A stretch of DNA of 36,605 bases from JAPLKB01 sp964429485 (GTDB taxonomy: Bacteria > Desulfobacterota > Syntrophorhabdia > Syntrophorhabdales > Syntrophorhabdaceae): contig CAYSBW010000021.1 of NCBI GenBank assembly GCA_964429485.1, forward strand, positions 1-36,605. The letters run 5' to 3'. Position numbers and translations under genes: made by a program. Below the pieces are notes generated by a model, which was not told the DNA's origin, did no database searches, and saw nothing but the letters and a program-made list of their open reading frames with translations. This document shows positions 1 to 7,623 of this stretch, in pieces (positions within the stretch are counted from its first letter, which is position 1; each line of letters starts with the position of its first letter).

Positions 1-1336
1 GTTTTTGCTCAAAAATTCTGATTATTTTCTTTAATAGAGATTTCAGATCAACTTCAATCAAATCAATTTTCAGGGATTTTTCCTCAAGCTCGGAGAGAAA
101 GAGCAAATCGTTGATTATACTGACAAGTCTGTCTGTATTGCGGCTTACTATATCCAGATAATGTTTGTTTTCCTCAGAAACAACACTTGACTGCAACGTT
201 TCCCCAAAACCCTTAATAGCTGTAAGCGGGGTGCGAAGCTCATGTGAAATGTTAGAGACAAAATCTGTCTTGATCTTTTCCAGATTCCTTATACTGGTTA
301 TATCATGAAAAATAACAGCAACTTCTTTCCTGGCGCTCAGGAATGTTCCGTTACACGAAAATATTTTATTTTCAAAAGAAATTTCCTCAGATACATTATT
401 CCTTGTACTCTTGATTTTTTTGACAAGTCCATCAAATTGAGGAATCCTGAAAAATTCCCAGTAAAACTGTCTTTCTTTAATGTTGTTTTTAATAATCTTT
501 CTAAAACTATCATTCGTTAAAATAACCCTTTCTTCACTATCCAGGACCAGAATGCCTTCCTGAAGTGACGATATAACACTATCCAGTTCCTCCTTCTGAT
601 TTTTCAGATCATCAAAGAGCTTTTTCATATCTGCTGCCATAGTATTAAAATTATCTGCAAGCTCATGCAGTTCATCTCTTCTTTTTAAGAATACCCTTGC
701 ATTAAAATCTCCATTAGCAATCTTCCGTGAAACAGAACTTAATTCCCTGATCGGTCGAGACAGGCTTCTTGAAAAAAGGGTTGATATCAATAAGGATAAG
801 GCAACTACTAACAGGGATATTTCCAGTATTTTTGTTCTGACATGGTTTATAGTACTGTTTATATCCTTCAGAAAAAGGCTTAATCTCACAACACCCAGGA
901 TTTTATAATTTTTTTTAACAGGAACTGCAATGTAAAGCATCTGCTTCCTTAATGTTTCGCTCTCGCGGAGAAACCTTCCTGTCTTACCTTCCAGAGCTTG
1001 TGCTATTTCTGTCCTTGTTCCATGGTTCACCATTAATTTAGGATTTTCTTGAGAATCTGCCAGGACTGTTCCATCAGGAACTATAACTGTAATTCTTGTC
1101 TGAATTTTATTTCCGAGCATTTTAACCAGTTTGTCCAGTTCTTCGCTGTCATTTTTTTCTATTAAAGGTATTATTTGTTCTCCCAAAACAGTTCCAATAT
1201 TTTTTAAGTAATTCGCAGTTGATTCTATATAGTTGTTCTTTGCTGCAGTAAAAGAGAAAATCAGAATAAGACCTGAAAGAAAAATTGTAATTAATAAAAA
1301 GCAACTGAAAATTTTTAAGAATATTGTTTTTTTCAT
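1..1336 (-). CDS. Membrane sensor histidine kinase, C-terminal end cut by window edge
   Basis: Reading the minus strand from ATG 1336 gives 445 residues open to the window edge. There is a membrane segment at about residues 8-31, an extracytoplasmic sensor region, a second membrane segment near 170-190, a HAMP-like linker, a PAS-like region, and a HisKA dimerisation box with the motif SHELRTPLTAIKG. The phosphoacceptor is His365 (codon at 242-244). The ATP-binding domain would lie beyond base 1. The order matches PhoR/WalK-type kinases. The start overlaps the stop of the upstream response regulator as ATGA, so the two are translationally coupled and form a cognate pair. The signal sensed is not evident. 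Confidence 0.93.
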   Translation of the reverse strand, partial: MKKTIFLKIFSCFLLITIFLSGLILIFSFTAAKNNYIESTANYLKNIGTVLGEQIIPLIEKNDSEELDKLVKMLGNKIQTRITVIVPDGTVLADSQENPKLMVNHGTRTEIAQALEGKTGRFLRESETLRKQMLYIAVPVKKNYKILGVVRLSLFLKDINSTINHVRTKILEISLLVVALSLLISTLFSRSLSRPIRELSSVSRKIANGDFNARVFLKRRDELHELADNFNTMAADMKKLFDDLKNQKEELDSVISSLQEGILVLDSEERVILTNDSFRKIIKNNIKERQFYWEFFRIPQFDGLVKKIKSTRNNVSEEISFENKIFSCNGTFLSARKEVAVIFHDITSIRNLEKIKTDFVSNISHELRTPLTAIKGFGETLQSSVVSEENKHYLDIVSRNTDRLVSIINDLLFLSELEEKSLKIDLIEVDLKSLLKKIIRIFEQK

Positions 1337-2016
1337 TCTTCTATCTTGTAACCAAGTCCTCTCATGTTTTTAATAAATATTGCCGCATTCTCCAGCTTTT
1401 CTCTTAGATGTCTTATATGCACATCTATGGTCCTGTCTACTACAGTTTTTTCATGCCCCCAAAGATGATCAAGAATTTGTTCCCTCGTTTGGATTCTATC
1501 TTTTTTTGAAGCAAGAAGATGGAGTATTTTGAATTCTGTTGTAGTTAATTCAATTTTTTTCCCTTCAACTTCAACTTCATATTTGTCTGGATCAATATTC
1601 AGCATATTGCCTATGGTTATTTTTTTTGTTTCTTCCTTATGTTTATTTCTTCTTAATACTGCCCTGACCCGTGCAACAAGCTCCCTTGTTGAAAAAGGTT
1701 TTGTTACATAATCATCAGCGCCAATCTCAAGACCAAGTATTTTTTCCGTTTCTTCCACCTTTGCTGTAAGCATAATTACAGGAATGCAAGAATATTGATC
1801 GTTATTTTTAAGCCACTTGCATACATCGAATCCATCCATGTCAGGCAGCATGAGATCTAATATTATAAAATCAGGTTTTTCAATCTGCAGGGATCTTAAA
1901 AAACTTTCAGCATCAAAAAATTCCCTCGTTTTGAAACCTGCATTCCTGAGATTTAATGAAACAAGTTCGACGATATCTTTTTCATCATCAACAATGGCAA
2001 TTAATTTATTTAACAT
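1333..2016 (-). CDS. PhoB/OmpR-family response regulator
   Basis: This 227-residue protein has a receiver domain with acidic residues Asp10-Asp11, phosphoacceptor Asp54 (motif LDLMLPDMDG), the conserved Thr in MLTAK and the Lys in VTKPF. A winged-helix DNA-binding domain of the OmpR/PhoB class follows, with its typical end motif RGLGYKIEE. It is full length for the family. It lies immediately upstream of the histidine kinase with a 4-base overlap, so the pair is one operon. A -35/-10 pair and two adjacent palindromes, one containing CTGTCAT (half of a Pho-box-like repeat), lie just upstream, which fits autoregulation. Whether phosphate or another signal is involved cannot be told. Confidence 0.95.
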   Translation of the reverse strand: MLNKLIAIVDDEKDIVELVSLNLRNAGFKTREFFDAESFLRSLQIEKPDFIILDLMLPDMDGFDVCKWLKNNDQYSCIPVIMLTAKVEETEKILGLEIGADDYVTKPFSTRELVARVRAVLRRNKHKEETKKITIGNMLNIDPDKYEVEVEGKKIELTTTEFKILHLLASKKDRIQTREQILDHLWGHEKTVVDRTIDVHIRHLREKLENAAIFIKNMRGLGYKIEE

Positions 2017-2040
2017 TGAAATTTCCTTTAAAGTTTTACT

Positions 2041-2069
2041 ATTGTATTATGGACTAAATAAATTATCAA
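2041..2069 (-). promoter_or_regulatory. Candidate sigma70 promoter for the two-component operon
   Basis: The minus strand reads TTGATA (2069-2064), a 17-base spacer, then TACAAT (2046-2041), about 25 bases before the regulator start. Spacing is ideal and each hexamer is close to consensus. The palindromes at 2080-2117 lie directly upstream of the -35, the usual place for an activator of the PhoB class. Confidence 0.5.
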
Positions 2070-2079
2070 AATATTTCTC

Positions 2080-2117
2080 GACAGGAATTTCCTGTCATGC
2101 TATTAAACATTAGCATG
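2080..2117. promoter_or_regulatory. Two adjacent palindromes between divergent promoters
   Basis: GACAGGAATTTCCTGTC (2080-2096) is a perfect 17-base palindrome around a central T. It is followed by 7-base arms CATGCTA (2096-2102) and TAGCATG (2111-2117) around an 8-base spacer. They share base 2096 and sit between the candidate -35 elements of the two-component operon and the hydroxylase operon. They are likely operators; the binding protein is unknown, but the neighbouring PhoB-type regulator is the obvious candidate. Confidence 0.5.
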
Positions 2118-2120
2118 TTC

Positions 2121-2149
2121 TTGTCCATATTATCACAATATGATATTAT
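2121..2149 (+). promoter_or_regulatory. Candidate promoter for the hydroxylase operon
   Basis: TTGTCC (2121-2126), a 17-base spacer, and TATTAT (2144-2149), 38 bases before the ATG of the 2Fe-2S subunit. The palindrome pair ends four bases upstream of the -35. Confidence 0.4.
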
Positions 2150-2187
2150 TAATTTATATTAATAAATAGAAATCATGGTAAAATAAT

Positions 2188-2724
2188 ATGCCTATAACAG
2201 AAAAAAAGCCTGTTGAAAAACATCTTATAAGTCTGATTGTTAATGGACAGACGTACAGATTGGATATAGGAAACAATCCCGGGCAGGTTAATCCTTCTCA
2301 TACACTTGCCTATACGCTCAGAGAAACTATAGGCCTTACAGGTACCAAAGTATCATGCAATAGCGGTGCATGCGGCTCCTGTACCGTGCTCATGGATGGT
2401 AAAGCAATTGTTTCCTGTATGACTTTGACAATTGAATGCGACAAAAAAAGAATAACAACTATTGAAGGTTTAAAAGACCCAGTAACAAATGACCTTGATC
2501 CTATTCAAAAAGCCTTTATCAACCATACTGCCTTTCAATGCGGATTTTGTACACCGGGAATAATAATGAGCACAAAGGCTCTCCTGTCAGAAAATCCTCA
2601 CCCCACTGAGAATGAGATTAAAGAAGCTCTTTCAGGCAACTTTTGTCGCTGCATAAGTCACTATCAAGTTATTAATGCAGTAGTGGAAGTATCAAAACAG
2701 ACAGAAAAAGAACAGGCAAAATGA
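2188..2724 (+). CDS. 2Fe-2S subunit of a xanthine dehydrogenase-family hydroxylase
   Basis: The 178-residue protein is the small iron-sulfur subunit of a CoxS/HcrC-type molybdenum hydroxylase and passes electrons from the Mo centre to FAD. The plant-type ferredoxin domain carries Cys57, Cys62, Cys65 and Cys77. The helical [2Fe-2S] domain carries Cys118 and Cys121 (CGFCTPG) and Cys153 and Cys155 (NFCRC). Length is normal to slightly long, with a charged tail. There is no Tat signal, so it acts in the cytoplasm. The ribosome binding site is weak; an ATG slightly upstream meets a stop at once, so this start holds. Its stop overlaps the next start as ATGA. Confidence 0.93.
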   Translation: MPITEKKPVEKHLISLIVNGQTYRLDIGNNPGQVNPSHTLAYTLRETIGLTGTKVSCNSGACGSCTVLMDGKAIVSCMTLTIECDKKRITTIEGLKDPVTNDLDPIQKAFINHTAFQCGFCTPGIIMSTKALLSENPHPTENEIKEALSGNFCRCISHYQVINAVVEVSKQTEKEQAK

Positions 2725-5003
2725 ACAATAAATACAGATTTATTGGCAGAACAATTCCACGTAAAGATGCAGTTGATATTGTTACCGGAAATACACGGTA
2801 TCTCGAAGATATAAAAATCCCCAATCTGCTTTTTGGAAAAGTTCTTAGGAGCCCTCATGCTCACGCAATCATACGTCTTGTAGACAAAACAAAAGCATTG
2901 AGATTACCAGGAGTCAAGGCCGTTCTCAGCTGGGAAGATGCACCTGATTGGAAAGGTGGCACACCACGATGCAAACGTTTACTTGATCGCAAGGTCAGAT
3001 TTGTCGGAGATGCTGTAGCGCTTGTTGCAGCAACAAGCAATGAAGTAGCAGAGGAGGCTCTTGGGCTGATCAATGTGGAATATGAGATTTTGCCTGCTGT
3101 ATTTGAAATGGAAGAGGCGCTTGAACCAGGTGCACCTCAGTTATATGAAGAATTTCCAGGTAATATAGTAACCCCTGGTGTTCCTTTTTTTGGACCTGGG
3201 AATCTGAAAGAAGTGGTTATGGGAAATGTGGAAAAAGGTTTTGAAGACGCTGATGTAATAACAGAGGGCATATTCGGTTACGAAAATATTCCCAATCCCA
3301 TACCTCCTGAGCCGCCAGGAGCAATAGCACTCTGGGAAGAACCTGAAAGTGTAACCTTGTGGGTATCCAACCAGGCATCCTACATGGATAAAATAACTCT
3401 TTTTCATATTTTCAACAGGAAAGTACAGGTGAGGACTATCGGTGGTCCCTGCGGAGGAAGCTATGGATCAAAATTTATGTCCTGGCAGGTACAGGCTCAG
3501 GCAGCGCTGTTAAGCAAAGCAACGGGCAAACCGGTAAAACTATGTCTTACAAAAGAAGAGCATCTCGCCACATTCACCTTGAGACCAGCTTCACGAATGC
3601 AGGCTAAGGTAGGGATGAAAAAGGACGGGACAGTCACGGCAGTATCCGGAAAGTGGCTGATTGACACCGGCTATTATTCCATGACAACTCAATCACAGGT
3701 TGCAGTAGGATGTGGCGAAGTGCAGATAATGGTACGCTGTCTCAACTGGAATTTAAAACCTGTTATTGTATGCACAAACAGAAACGCCTCCGGTATTGTA
3801 AGAGGCTTCGGGGGCCAGGAATTAAAATGTGCCCTCATACCGCTCTTAAGTCTTGCAATGGAAAAGGCAAATATCGACCCTCTGGAATTCTTTAAGAAAA
3901 ATTATGTCAAGCCAGGTGACAAATACATCTGGCGTGATGGAATCAGCTACACATACAGAGGCGTTGATTACACAAAAACAATGGAAAAAGGCGCTGAAGT
4001 TTTCGGATGGAAGGATAAATGGAAGGGTTGGCTGAAACCAACTACTGAAACCAAATCAAGAAGGATCGGGATAGGAGTTGGTGTGCATGGAAACGCCGAC
4101 ATCGGAGAGGATGCATCAGAAGCTTATGTACGCCTTCATCCTGATGGAACTGCAATGCTTTTTTCATGTATAACTGAACATGGAACAGGACAGAGGACAA
4201 ACTTCGTAAAAATGGCAGCCGAAGTTCTGCAGCTTCCCATTGAAAGAATCTCTGTCACACCTTCAGATTCAATGATCAATCCCTATGAGTTTGGACCAGC
4301 AGGATCAAGGGGAACTTACGCTATCGGAAGCGCCATAATTTCAGCAGCACAGGATGCGAAACAAAAGCTTTTTGAGCTTATATCCCCTGCTCTTGGAACA
4401 GATCCTTCAAATCTCTATACAACTGATGGAGTAATCTTTGTAAAAGATGATCCTGGAAAGCAGATATCCTGGAAAGCCATGGGTATAGACCGCACAATAA
4501 CCGGCTACGGACGTTTTGAACCGGACTATACACTCTCCAATTGCATGATGACTTTTGTAGAAGTTGAGGTTGATACGGAAACAGGAAAAGTAACATTAAA
4601 AAATATAGTTAATGCTACAGACGTAGGCCAAATCATAGATCCTCCCGGACTTGAAGGACAGCTAAACGGGTGCCTCGGTTCAGGAGGCATTGACAGTGCT
4701 CTGTTTGAGGAAACGATACTGGACCACAAAACAGGCCATATACTTAATGCCAACATGATTGATTATAAATGGCGTACTTTTGAAGAATTACCTTCCATAA
4801 AAAATGTGGTTCTGGAAACACCTTTTCCAAGTCACCTCTTCCATGCAGTAGGGGTTGGAGAAATAGCCACCTCTCCAGGACCTTCGGCAGTTCTAATGGC
4901 GGTTTCCAATGCCTTAGGCACATGGATTCATGAATATCCTGTTACACCGGAAAGGGTGCTTAGAGCTATTGGAAAAACAACTCAAAAAGCAGGATTACGA
5001 TGA
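2721..5003 (+). CDS. Molybdopterin-binding large subunit of a xanthine dehydrogenase-family hydroxylase
   Basis: The 760-residue catalytic subunit has the N-terminal aldehyde oxidase/xanthine dehydrogenase a/b hammerhead domain (about residues 15-125) followed by the molybdopterin-binding domain. Cofactor-contact motifs are visible: GGPCGGSYG, VRGFGGQE, GPAGSRGTYAIG and, near the C-terminus, GVGEIATSPGPS, whose Glu is the conserved active-site base of the family. It would hydroxylate (or, in HCR-type enzymes, reductively dehydroxylate) an organic substrate. The identity of the substrate cannot be read from sequence; an aromatic or heteroaromatic compound is possible given the neighbouring FAD subunit. 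It overlaps both neighbours by four bases. No XdhC/CoxF-type maturation gene is present in the window. Confidence 0.92.
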   Translation: MNNKYRFIGRTIPRKDAVDIVTGNTRYLEDIKIPNLLFGKVLRSPHAHAIIRLVDKTKALRLPGVKAVLSWEDAPDWKGGTPRCKRLLDRKVRFVGDAVALVAATSNEVAEEALGLINVEYEILPAVFEMEEALEPGAPQLYEEFPGNIVTPGVPFFGPGNLKEVVMGNVEKGFEDADVITEGIFGYENIPNPIPPEPPGAIALWEEPESVTLWVSNQASYMDKITLFHIFNRKVQVRTIGGPCGGSYGSKFMSWQVQAQAALLSKATGKPVKLCLTKEEHLATFTLRPASRMQAKVGMKKDGTVTAVSGKWLIDTGYYSMTTQSQVAVGCGEVQIMVRCLNWNLKPVIVCTNRNASGIVRGFGGQELKCALIPLLSLAMEKANIDPLEFFKKNYVKPGDKYIWRDGISYTYRGVDYTKTMEKGAEVFGWKDKWKGWLKPTTETKSRRIGIGVGVHGNADIGEDASEAYVRLHPDGTAMLFSCITEHGTGQRTNFVKMAAEVLQLPIERISVTPSDSMINPYEFGPAGSRGTYAIGSAIISAAQDAKQKLFELISPALGTDPSNLYTTDGVIFVKDDPGKQISWKAMGIDRTITGYGRFEPDYTLSNCMMTFVEVEVDTETGKVTLKNIVNATDVGQIIDPPGLEGQLNGCLGSGGIDSALFEETILDHKTGHILNANMIDYKWRTFEELPSIKNVVLETPFPSHLFHAVGVGEIATSPGPSAVLMAVSNALGTWIHEYPVTPERVLRAIGKTTQKAGLR

Positions 5004-5974
5004 GATCATTCAGACACATAAGCGCTCGCACTACTGAAGAAGCCTGTGAACTGCTGGCAGAATATAAAGGCAAGGCAGTGTTGAATGCAGGGGGTACTGA
5101 TCTGCTGCTAAGCCTTAAAGGAGAAAACCTCTTTAATTATCCTGAATTAATAATTGATATAAAAACAATACCCAATCTTGACTATATCAGGGAAGATAAA
5201 AATACACTGAGTATAGGCGCATTAACAAAACTTTCCAACATTTCTGATCACCCTCTTATTAATAAAAGATACCTCATGATTGGAGAGGCTGCCCGCTCCG
5301 TAGCCACACCACAAATTCGTAATGTAGCCACCATAGGAGGAAATCTCTGTCAGGACGTACGCTGCTGGTATTACCGTTATCCTGGCCATATTGGCGGTCC
5401 CATTCGCTGCATGCGCAAAGGAAATGGCCCCTGCCCGGCTGTTGCCGGTGACAACCGCTATCATGCAATTATGGGTGGAAAAAAATGCTTCGCAGTTTGT
5501 CCTTCAGATATTGCAACTGCCCTGGCAGCTCTTGATTCCAGAATACTCGTAACAGGCATTAAAGGAGCAAGGAAGATTGCGCTTAAAGACTTTTTCAATC
5601 CACTGGGAAAAACACTGTCCCCGGACGAAATGGTTGTAGGATTAGAAACTAAAAAAACATCAGCAACTGCCAGGCAGAAATTCCTCAAATTTACTCTAAG
5701 GAAGCCTGTTGACTTTGCAATTGTCAGTGTTGCAACAGTTGTAGATCTGGAAAAAAATATATGCACTGATGCACATATAGCTCTCGGAGCTGTTGCACCT
5801 GGGCCTGTTCGGGCAATAAAAGCCGAGGAATTTTTAAAAGGAAAAGTAATAAATAGCGAAAATATCTCAACTGCAGCCAATGAAGCTCTTTCAATGGCGA
5901 GACCACTCAGCCGTAATGCATACAAGCTTGAGATAGCAAAGGCTCTTGTAAAAAGGTCGCTATCAGGAGATTGA
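5000..5974 (+). CDS. FAD subunit with 4Fe-4S-type insertion, hydroxylase family
   Basis: The 324-residue protein is a CoxM/HcrB-type flavin subunit. FAD motifs are NAGGTDLL (about residue 29) and ATIGGNLCQ (about 110), followed by the C-terminal CO dehydrogenase flavoprotein domain. Between them is an insertion of about 45 residues with Cys117, Cys122, Cys137, Cys145, Cys163 and Cys167. An insertion of this kind binds an additional [4Fe-4S] cluster in 4-hydroxybenzoyl-CoA reductase and is absent from aerobic xanthine and CO dehydrogenases. That suggests a low-potential, ferredoxin-linked enzyme, but membership of the 4-hydroxybenzoyl-CoA reductase group itself is not proven. Its 3' end overlaps the convergent parB by 12 bases. 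Confidence 0.9.
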   Translation: MRSFRHISARTTEEACELLAEYKGKAVLNAGGTDLLLSLKGENLFNYPELIIDIKTIPNLDYIREDKNTLSIGALTKLSNISDHPLINKRYLMIGEAARSVATPQIRNVATIGGNLCQDVRCWYYRYPGHIGGPIRCMRKGNGPCPAVAGDNRYHAIMGGKKCFAVCPSDIATALAALDSRILVTGIKGARKIALKDFFNPLGKTLSPDEMVVGLETKKTSATARQKFLKFTLRKPVDFAIVSVATVVDLEKNICTDAHIALGAVAPGPVRAIKAEEFLKGKVINSENISTAANEALSMARPLSRNAYKLEIAKALVKRSLSGD

Positions 5975-6775
5975 TATTACTTCTGTAATCCTTTCAAGGT
6001 CTTCCCGTGAATAAAACTCTATTATAATTTTACCCTTATTTTTCCTGTAAGTAATATCCACTTTTGTTCCCAGCTTTTCTCTAAGCGATTCCTCCACATA
6101 AGGAAATGGCGATGACCTGCCTGTTGATTTTTTCTTAATTTCTCTCTCAAGCTCTCTTACTGAAACTCCTTCTTTTAAAACCTTTTCAACAAACCGCTTC
6201 TGTTCATTTTCGCTTTCAAGTGTAATCAGAACTCTCGCATGACCTTGGGATAACCTTCCTTCAGCAATCAGCTTTTTTATCCATTCAGGCAGCTTGAGAA
6301 GCCGTATAAAATTCGAAACAGAACTGCGATTGATCCCTATTCTTTTTGCAAGTTCTTCATGGGTATAGCCAAACTCCTCAATAAACCTTTCATATACAAC
6401 AGCCACCTCAACAGCATTCAGATCAACCCTCTGAAGATTTTCAATCAGAGCAATTTCAAGAGCTTCTCTATCATCAACATCTTTTATTATGGCAGGTACT
6501 TCATTTAATCCTGCCATAACAGAAGCTCTATATCTTCTTTCCCCTGCTATGATTTCATATTTGCTGTTTTTCTTTCTCAGGATAACAGGTTGGAGAAGCC
6601 CTTTTTCCCTGATAGAAGAGGATAGTTCAACAAGAGATTCATCCTTTATGTTAAACCGGGGCTGGGTTTTACAAGTAACTATTTCTTTTACTGATACTAC
6701 CCTTGTAACACCTCTTTCTTCCATATCCTTGAGTATGGCTGACAAACCTTTTCCCAACGGATCTTTTTTTAACAT
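5963..6775 (-). CDS. parB: Chromosome-partitioning protein ParB (Spo0J family)
   Basis: The 270-residue protein starts with the LGKGLSAIL-type leader that contacts ParA. It carries the CTP-binding ParB motifs (GERRYRA near residue 78 and ENLQR near 112), a helix-turn-helix parS-binding region (ELAKRIGINRSSVSNF), and a short C-terminal dimerisation domain. Length is typical of chromosomal ParB. Its ATG overlaps the parA stop by one base (TGATG), so the two form an operon. No parS-like 16-mer was seen in the window. The gene is convergent with the hydroxylase FAD subunit. Confidence 0.95.
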   Translation of the reverse strand: MLKKDPLGKGLSAILKDMEERGVTRVVSVKEIVTCKTQPRFNIKDESLVELSSSIREKGLLQPVILRKKNSKYEIIAGERRYRASVMAGLNEVPAIIKDVDDREALEIALIENLQRVDLNAVEVAVVYERFIEEFGYTHEELAKRIGINRSSVSNFIRLLKLPEWIKKLIAEGRLSQGHARVLITLESENEQKRFVEKVLKEGVSVRELEREIKKKSTGRSSPFPYVEESLREKLGTKVDITYRKNKGKIIIEFYSREDLERITEVISIS

Positions 6776-7533
6776 CAGTTTCCCTTTTCAAGTATTTCTG
6801 AAGCAAGTTCAAGATAACTCTCAGCGCCGCTCGAACAAATATCATAAAGCAAGACAGGTTTCCCGTAACTTGGCGCTTCGCTGAGTTTTACGTTTCTCGG
6901 TATTATTGTTTTAAATACACTGTCGTTGAAATAGCCCTTTACCTCATCCATAACTCTGAATGAAAGCTTGTTTCTCTTATCAAACATTGTGAGAAGCACA
7001 CCCATGGTTTCCAGTCCTGGGTTTAATCTCCTCTTGATTACAGTGACAGTTCTGAGAAGCATCGCAAGCCCTTCAAGAGCAAAATATTCACACTGCAGCG
7101 GTATAACAACAAAATCAGATGCCACAAGGGCATTAACCGTCAATAAACCCAGAGAGGGGGGACAGTCTATAATTGTGTATTTGTATGTATCTTTTAAATG
7201 TTCCAGCATTTTTTTTAATAAAAATTCTCTGTTTTCTGCATCAAGAAGTTCAATTTCAGCGCCAATCAGGTCAGGATGTGCTGGAACTATATCAAGGAAT
7301 GGCACATTTGTTTTTCTTATTACTTCTTTTACATCCTTATCTCCAATCAGCATGTGGTATAAATGTGTATAAAGACCACTGTAGGATATACCAAAACTGG
7401 TTGTTGCATTGCACTGAGGATCCATATCAATAATCATGGTTCTTCTTTCGGATATGGCAAGAGATGCAGCCAGATTTACTGCTGTTGTTGTTTTTCCTAC
7501 TCCGCCTTTCTGATTTGCAATGGAAACAATCAT
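6775..7533 (-). CDS. parA: Chromosome-partitioning ATPase ParA (Soj family)
   Basis: The 252-residue protein has the deviant Walker A motif KGGVGKTTTAVNLA starting near residue 9, the Walker A' region MIIDMDPQ and Walker B IIDCPPSLG. It lacks the long N-terminal DNA-binding extension of plasmid P1-type ParA, so it is a Soj-like chromosomal type. It acts with ParB in origin segregation. It begins about 90 bases from the end of the hydrogenase operon, which runs in the same direction, so it could also receive read-through. Confidence 0.95.
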   Translation of the reverse strand: MIVSIANQKGGVGKTTTAVNLAASLAISERRTMIIDMDPQCNATTSFGISYSGLYTHLYHMLIGDKDVKEVIRKTNVPFLDIVPAHPDLIGAEIELLDAENREFLLKKMLEHLKDTYKYTIIDCPPSLGLLTVNALVASDFVVIPLQCEYFALEGLAMLLRTVTVIKRRLNPGLETMGVLLTMFDKRNKLSFRVMDEVKGYFNDSVFKTIIPRNVKLSEAPSYGKPVLLYDICSSGAESYLELASEILEKGN

Positions 7534-7574
7534 AATGTTAAATACATTATCATAAACGATTGAAGTTGTAAAAG

Positions 7575-7605
7575 ATTATACCGATTCATGCATTAAAACC
7601 TTCAA
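7575..7605 (-). promoter_or_regulatory. Weak candidate promoter for parAB
   Basis: The minus strand has a perfect TATAAT (7580-7575), but the best -35 (TTGAAG, 7605-7600) is 19 bases away, longer than optimal. It lies about 40 bases before parA. No terminator hairpin is visible between the hydrogenase operon end and parA. Confidence 0.3.
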
Positions 7606-7623
7606 TTGGAGCAAATATCAATG

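Noticed and set aside
305..520. 71-residue plus-strand open frame
   Set aside because: It is antisense to the histidine kinase, whose own frame is continuous and has clear motifs.
5963..7623. parS site near parAB
   Set aside because: I looked for TGTTTCACGTGAAACA-like sequences in and around the genes and saw none; a full scan would be needed to exclude a degenerate copy.
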